A DNA stretch of 7,813 bases from Acidobacterium sp. Lineage in GTDB: Bacteria; Acidobacteriota; Terriglobia; Terriglobales; Acidobacteriaceae. The translations under genes and the position numbers were made by a program. How positions within the stretch are numbered: position 1 is the stretch's first letter; every line of letters starts with the position of its first letter. This document shows positions 4,674 through 7,813 of the stretch, in pieces. The notes beneath the pieces are model-generated. The model searched no databases. It saw nothing but the letters and a program-made list of their open reading frames with translations, and had not been told where the DNA came from. The DNA lies in contig PMAM01000080.1 in NCBI GenBank assembly GCA_003152595.1, forward strand, positions 2,460 through 10,272, given 5' to 3'.

Positions 4674-5195
4674 ATGCCCGCCATCGCGAAGGAAAGGCAG
4701 CAGTACCACCTTTCCAAAGTGCGCTCCCTCATTGCGGAGAACCACCAGATCACATTCGAAGAGATCGTCGAGCAGCTTGACCGCCGCTTCGGCTTGAAGT
4801 TCGACCGCGACTACGTCACGAAGCTCGCGAAGAAAATCTTTGTCGAGCGCACCAAGCGCGCTGACCGGCTGACGCTCAACTATGCGTTGGCCGCTTTTGA
4901 CGATGCAATGAACGCAGTGGTTCAGAAAGCGTGGGAGATTGCGAATGCTCACTACGTGAACCCTCAGGCCCGCGTCATGGCGCTCCGTGAGATCCGTGAG
5001 GCCCACAGCGCCGTCTTCGAGAAGCTCTTCGACGCCGGTGTCTTTGAGCGCAAGCTCGGCACCCTCGACGCCACGATCCGCAATACCCCACTCCCCGAGG
5101 AACGAAAGCAGGCGATCCGCGTCGCTTTTGAGAACTGGGGCCTATTAGAAGCCCCGAAGGAGGATGTCCCACCCGCAAACACTCCAACAGCTTGA
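4674..5195 (+). CDS. Putative terminase small subunit
   Basis: This gene encodes 173 residues. The N-terminal third (about residues 14-55, SKVRSLIAENHQITFEEIVE, then DYVTKLAKKIF) looks like a helix-turn-helix or winged-helix DNA-binding domain. The middle (about 62-128) is almost entirely amphipathic helix and would suit oligomerisation. The C-terminus is Pro-rich. The role in recognising phage DNA for packaging is inferred mainly from position: its 3' end overlaps the large-subunit gene by 32 bases. Small terminase subunits are too diverse for a sequence-only call. ATG 4674 is preferred over the in-frame TTG at 4623, which lies in the promoter region and includes no extra domain. No Shine-Dalgarno is present; the six bases before ATG are all C. 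Confidence 0.65.
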   Translation: MPAIAKERQQYHLSKVRSLIAENHQITFEEIVEQLDRRFGLKFDRDYVTKLAKKIFVERTKRADRLTLNYALAAFDDAMNAVVQKAWEIANAHYVNPQARVMALREIREAHSAVFEKLFDAGVFERKLGTLDATIRNTPLPEERKQAIRVAFENWGLLEAPKEDVPPANTPTA

Positions 5196-6627
5196 CCCAT
5201 TCGATAACTTCGAGGCCCGCAAAGAGAGCAGGAAACATCTGCTCGGCTTTTCGCTGATCTACCTTACCGGCTACTTCACCGATTCGCCCGCGACCTTCCA
5301 TCCACAGCTTGTCCACGCCTTGGCAGAGGAGCATGAGCGCCGCGTCCTTATCCTCGGCTTTCGCGGCTCGGGCAAGAGCACCTTCGGCTCGTTGGCCCTT
5401 CCCTTGTGGGCCGCGCTCGAATACCCAGAGAAATATCCCTTCATCATCCTCATAGCCGATTCGTCGCGGCAGGCGACCCTCAATATCAGCGCGATCAAGC
5501 ACGAGCTCGAAACGAACGCCCTCATCAAGCAGGACTACGGCGAGATCAAAGGCAACGTCATCGAGGACTTCACGCTTCAGGGCGAAGGCGAGGAGTGGCA
5601 GAAGCAGAACATCGTCCTTTCGAACGGGGTGAGAATTCTTGCCCGGTCCCGCGGCCAGAAGGTGAGAGGTCTACGCCATCTTCAGCACCGGCCGAAGCTC
5701 ATCGTCGTGGACGACCCGGAGGACGGCGAGTGGGTCCGCACGAAGGAGAACCGCGACAAGACGGACCGCTGGCTCCATAGCGAGATCATGCCGGGCTTGG
5801 ACGCCCGCAAGGGAAAACTCGTCGTCATCGGGAACCTGCTGCACATGGACGCCCTGCTCTCACGCTTGAGGGCGCCGGGCACAGGGTTCACGTGCCTTGA
5901 ATTCCCACTCATCGACAAGGACGGCAGATGCACGTGGCCCGCGATGTATCCCACGGAGCAGAGCCTCAAGGACAAAGAGCGCGACATGGGCGCGATCCCG
6001 TGGCAGCGGGAAATGCTCCTCAAGATCGTCTCGGACGACGAGGCGATCATAAAGCCGGAGGACATCCACTACTACGACGAGGCCCCGAAAGGCATCGCCG
6101 CGATGAAGGGCCACGGCATCGACCTCGCGATCAGCCAGAAGGAGAGCGCCGACTACACGACGAACGTGTCGGGTGACGTCTTCTATGCGGAGGACAAGCC
6201 GCCGTACGGCCCGGGCGACACGCCCAAGATCTTCATCCGGCCGAATCCATATAACACCCACGTCACGTTCCACGATTTTCTCAAGTACGTGCGGGCGATC
6301 CCCGGCGAGCGCGGCGGCGCGAACATCTTCTTCGTGGAGGACGTCGCATACCAGAAGGCGGCGATCCAAGAGATGGAGCGCGCGCTCCTGCCCGTCGTCC
6401 CCATGAGGCCGACGACCGACAAGCGGAGCCGGCTGCAGACCGTGGCACCGCTCATCAAGAACGGGACCGTGCTCTTCCCGCGGACCGGATGCGAGGAGCT
6501 GCTCGGACAGATATTCAATCTCGGCGTCGAGTCGCACGACGACCTCTGCGACGGGCTTACGACGTTGCTTCTGGGGCTTATTCAGCAGGGCTTGGAGCTG
6601 CCGAAGATTCAGTGGATAGAGACGTAA
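5164..6627 (+). CDS. terL: Phage terminase large subunit (ATPase/nuclease)
   Basis: This gene encodes 487 residues, the usual size. It is the DNA-packaging motor that pumps genomes into proheads and cuts concatemers. The N-terminal ATPase carries Walker A GFRGSGKST (residues 65-73, Lys71), Walker B LIVVDDPED (179-187, Asp183/Asp184) and a coupling-type motif VVIGNLLH around Gly223-Asn224. The C-terminal RNase H-like nuclease shows three acidic clusters: GIDLAIS (Asp320), FFVEDVAYQ (Glu392/Asp393) and SHDDLCDGL (Asp459/Asp460/Asp463). The 'GIDLAIS...ADYTT' segment resembles the psiM2 ORF9-type terminase C-terminal family (TIGR01630). All key residues are present, so it should be intact. GGAGG abuts the ATG directly (GAAGGAGG then ATG), too close for a normal ribosome site, so initiation probably relies on coupling to the overlapping upstream gene. 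Its last 50 bases overlap the opposite-strand gene ending at 6578. Confidence 0.95.
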   Translation: MSHPQTLQQLDPFDNFEARKESRKHLLGFSLIYLTGYFTDSPATFHPQLVHALAEEHERRVLILGFRGSGKSTFGSLALPLWAALEYPEKYPFIILIADSSRQATLNISAIKHELETNALIKQDYGEIKGNVIEDFTLQGEGEEWQKQNIVLSNGVRILARSRGQKVRGLRHLQHRPKLIVVDDPEDGEWVRTKENRDKTDRWLHSEIMPGLDARKGKLVVIGNLLHMDALLSRLRAPGTGFTCLEFPLIDKDGRCTWPAMYPTEQSLKDKERDMGAIPWQREMLLKIVSDDEAIIKPEDIHYYDEAPKGIAAMKGHGIDLAISQKESADYTTNVSGDVFYAEDKPPYGPGDTPKIFIRPNPYNTHVTFHDFLKYVRAIPGERGGANIFFVEDVAYQKAAIQEMERALLPVVPMRPTTDKRSRLQTVAPLIKNGTVLFPRTGCEELLGQIFNLGVESHDDLCDGLTTLLLGLIQQGLELPKIQWIET

Positions 6628-7213
6628 AGCCCAGTTCGCCACGCATCGCATCAATAGCACTATCGACGGCCGTCTTTATTGATTTTTGTAATACGTTAGC
6701 ATGGCCGAACTCTTGTTCATCTAAATTCCTCCGCCCACGATTCATTAACGAGTTAGCCTCAGTCAACGCCACATTTACTGTCTCACTGCATACGAGGGAC
6801 GCTTCGAAGCGCTTCTCATTGAAATTTCTCATGGCTTCAGAACAGATCATTTTTTCCTCTGGGATTCTCTCTTTGTATCGTTGATCTATCGGCATCATTG
6901 CCATATCCTGCGTGCTAAGCAGGTTACTCACAGCAATGTGCGCTTTGCGGAGCGCGGTCACCACAGCCAATAGGGCGTCCCGCTTCATTTCCCACTGACG
7001 TTGCCGGCTCCAAATCTGATTGTCTACTTTTGCTTCAATCTCCTTCGTTACTTGGGTAAGCCGGCGCGTCTGCTCCACAAGGTTTGCCAGATCCTCCCTC
7101 GTCGCGAGGTTCTCGCCTTTCTTTTTTAGATACGCACCGAGATAAGCGCCTCCACCGGCGCAGACAACGGTAATCGCCCAGAACCACACCTGCGAAAGCG
7201 TCGGCAATGGCAT
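6578..7213 (-). CDS. Membrane-anchored coiled-coil protein
   Basis: This gene encodes 211 residues, starting at ATG 7213-7211 with AGGAG seven bases upstream. One transmembrane segment (about residues 8-29, QVWFWAITVVCAGGGAYLGAY) is followed by KKKGENLATREDLANLVEQT. I recognise this 'K-G-x-N-L-A-T-x-E-D-L' motif from many bacterial N-terminally anchored proteins of unknown function. It leads into a coiled coil (about 40-100) and a helical cytoplasmic domain; the last 15 residues are Ser/Ala/Pro-rich. No catalytic motif is visible. A TATAGT box (7243-7238 on the minus strand) may be its -10. Hand counts on sampled 60-base lines give 38-47% GC here against 63-68% in the adjacent terminase gene, which suggests separate origin. 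Its 3' end overlaps the terminase gene by 50 bases, antisense. Confidence 0.8.
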   Translation of the reverse strand: MPLPTLSQVWFWAITVVCAGGGAYLGAYLKKKGENLATREDLANLVEQTRRLTQVTKEIEAKVDNQIWSRQRQWEMKRDALLAVVTALRKAHIAVSNLLSTQDMAMMPIDQRYKERIPEEKMICSEAMRNFNEKRFEASLVCSETVNVALTEANSLMNRGRRNLDEQEFGHANVLQKSIKTAVDSAIDAMRGELGFTSLSTESSAAPSPAE

Positions 7214-7256
7214 AAGGCTTCTCCTGATTTGTCGCCGACTATACCACGCCCTGCGC

Positions 7257-7262
7257 TACACT
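7257..7262 (+). promoter_or_regulatory. Possible -10 box placing the next start at or near the mRNA 5' end
   Basis: TACACT lies seven bases before ATG 7270, the spacing expected for a leaderless or near-leaderless transcript. The same hexamer serves as candidate -10 box at 2724-2729. No convincing -35 is visible, so this is tentative. Confidence 0.25.
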
Positions 7263-7269
7263 GTTGCGC

Positions 7270-7473
7270 ATGAACACCACTGAATTACTTTCCCAGATCG
7301 AAGCCGAGATTTCCCGCCTCAACCAAGTCCGGGCTCTACTCGCCGGCACGAGCAACGGTACGCGCCCCGCCGGCCGCCCTGTCCACAAGAAACGCTTTAT
7401 GAGCGCCGAATCACGCGAGAAGATCGCCGCCGCGCAGCGCAAGAGATGGGCGAAGCAGAAGGCGGCGAAGTAG
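7270..7473 (+). CDS. Small basic protein, Acidobacteria-like
   Basis: This gene encodes 67 residues. The N-terminal helix (MNTTELLSQIEAEISRLNQV, then RALLAG) looks like a short oligomerisation coil. A Gly/Arg/Pro linker (NGTRPAGRPVHKKR) resembles an AT-hook-like minor-groove motif. The C-terminus MSAESREKIAAAQRKRWAKQ plus a Lys/Ala end is a basic helix I know from many small acidobacterial proteins. A nucleoid-type DNA-binding role is inferred, not shown. ATG 7270 is preferred over the TTG at 7264; neither has a Shine-Dalgarno. It is divergent from the membrane protein gene, 56 bases away. Confidence 0.7.
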   Translation: MNTTELLSQIEAEISRLNQVRALLAGTSNGTRPAGRPVHKKRFMSAESREKIAAAQRKRWAKQKAAK

Positions 7474-7500
7474 AGAAGCTTGGAGCTGCCTTCGAACCAA

Positions 7501-7528
7501 TTTTGTGGGCGGTTCGGCCGCCCCAAAA
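7501..7528. terminator. Strong hairpin with A/T-rich base
   Basis: TTTTG (7501-7505) pairs with CAAAA (7524-7528) and GGGCGG (7507-7512) pairs with CCGCCC (7518-7523), with one bulged T and a TTCGG loop. It lies 27 bases after the stop at 7473, where a terminator is expected. On the plus strand the closing arm ends in AAAAG, not a U-tract, so the intrinsic terminator model is only moderately supported. The rest of 7474-7597 shows no gene. Confidence 0.45.
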
Positions 7529-7597
7529 GTTGTAGTGGTGTGGCTCCCTTCTGGAATTGTGTCGTGAGATCAACTGCTGCATTCTGGTCGAACGCTC

Positions 7598-7774
7598 ATG
7601 AAAGCAAGCAACATTATGCGTCTTGCGAAGAGCCTGTTGATCGACGAATCCGGTCAGGACCTGATCGAATATGCGCTCGTCGCCGCATTGATTGCGGTGG
7701 GCGCGATTGTGGCGATGAAAAGCCTATCCAACAAGATCAGCAACGAATTCAATACCATAGGCAATAGCCTGTAA
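7598..7774 (+). CDS. Flp/Fap-type (type IVb) pilin
   Basis: This gene encodes 58 residues, read directly. The protein has a basic leader (MKASNIMRLAKSLLIDESG), then QDLIEYALVAALIAVGAIVA and a short hydrophilic tail (MKSLSNKISNEF onward). Gly19 before the predicted prepilin-peptidase cut, Glu at +5 and Tyr at +6 of the mature protein, and the following hydrophobic helix are the hallmarks of Flp pilins, which assemble into thin Tad adhesion pili. The mature chain would be 39 residues. An alternative ATG at 7616 would shorten the leader. No Shine-Dalgarno is evident. No tad assembly genes are in the window. Such pilins are normally chromosomal, so its presence here marks either the edge of the phage region or captured host DNA. 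Confidence 0.85.
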   Translation: MKASNIMRLAKSLLIDESGQDLIEYALVAALIAVGAIVAMKSLSNKISNEFNTIGNSL

Positions 7775-7813
7775 AAAGGCTCTCTACCCCTCTGGCCTGC
7801 CCGATGTTTTGTA

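Noticed and set aside
5860..6660. Long open minus-strand frame of 266 codons under the terminase
   Set aside because: It mirrors GC-rich terminase codons, is rich in Arg/Val/Leu/Asp typical of antisense frames, and conflicts with the intact terminase motifs.
7766..7781. Short hairpin AGCCT/AGGCT around the pilin stop codon
   Set aside because: The stem is only five base pairs with a six-base loop and no clear U-tract, so it is too weak to call a terminator.
1..7813. CRISPR arrays, tRNA genes, integrase, attachment-site repeats, insertion-sequence ends
   Set aside because: None could be found by reading: no regularly spaced repeats, no cloverleaf-like region, no recombinase or transposase motif, and no convincing pair of direct repeats flanking a segment.

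Overview
This 7.8 kb window looks like part of a tailed-phage genome or prophage. The anchor is a terminase pair: a putative small subunit (4674-5195) overlapping a convincing large subunit with ATPase and nuclease motifs (5164-6627). The host is probably an acidobacterium, though this is a recollection-based inference. The small protein at 7270-7473, with its Lys/Arg/Trp-rich 'SAESREKIAAAQRKRWAK' tail, and the Flp-type pilin at 7598-7774 both resemble proteins I associate with Terriglobia-like Acidobacteriota. No tRNA, rRNA, CRISPR array, integrase or recognisable IS element is visible. No gene-free stretch exceeds 300 bases; the longest is 7474-7597, which holds a strong hairpin.

The striking feature is the layout. 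Genes sit in 14 consecutive blocks that alternate strand without exception: minus (1-14), plus (93-443), minus (460-630), plus (712-1044), minus (1062-1400), plus (1434-2098), minus (2123-2678), plus (2753-3661), minus (3716-3943), plus (4022-4216), minus (4228-4602), plus (4674-6627), minus (6578-7213), plus (7270-7774). The plus series reads like a phage backbone: zinc-knuckle protein, winged-helix protein, small Cys-rich protein, DUF1064-type nuclease, small membrane protein, coiled-coil zinc-ribbon protein, acidic protein, terminase. The minus series is made of small unrelated proteins, like single-gene cargo ('morons') slotted between backbone genes.

The two series also differ in translation signals. 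Nearly every minus-strand start has a Shine-Dalgarno sequence at usable distance. Nearly every plus-strand start has none and is preceded by a C/A-rich, G-poor stretch. Two divergent gaps (24-77 and 639-692) share a 54-base element, about 42/54 identical, with a conserved TCAGC/GCTGA inverted repeat and a variable 6-base loop, followed by an invariant GCAAAACAGACCT.

Four small genes of 35 to 58 residues were found by reading frames directly: 460-630, 2505-2678, 2753-2860 and 7598-7774. Neither portal nor capsid genes are present. The segment just after the terminase (an AT-richer membrane protein gene, a host-like small gene and a pilin) is either cargo inserted in the packaging module or the edge of the phage region.
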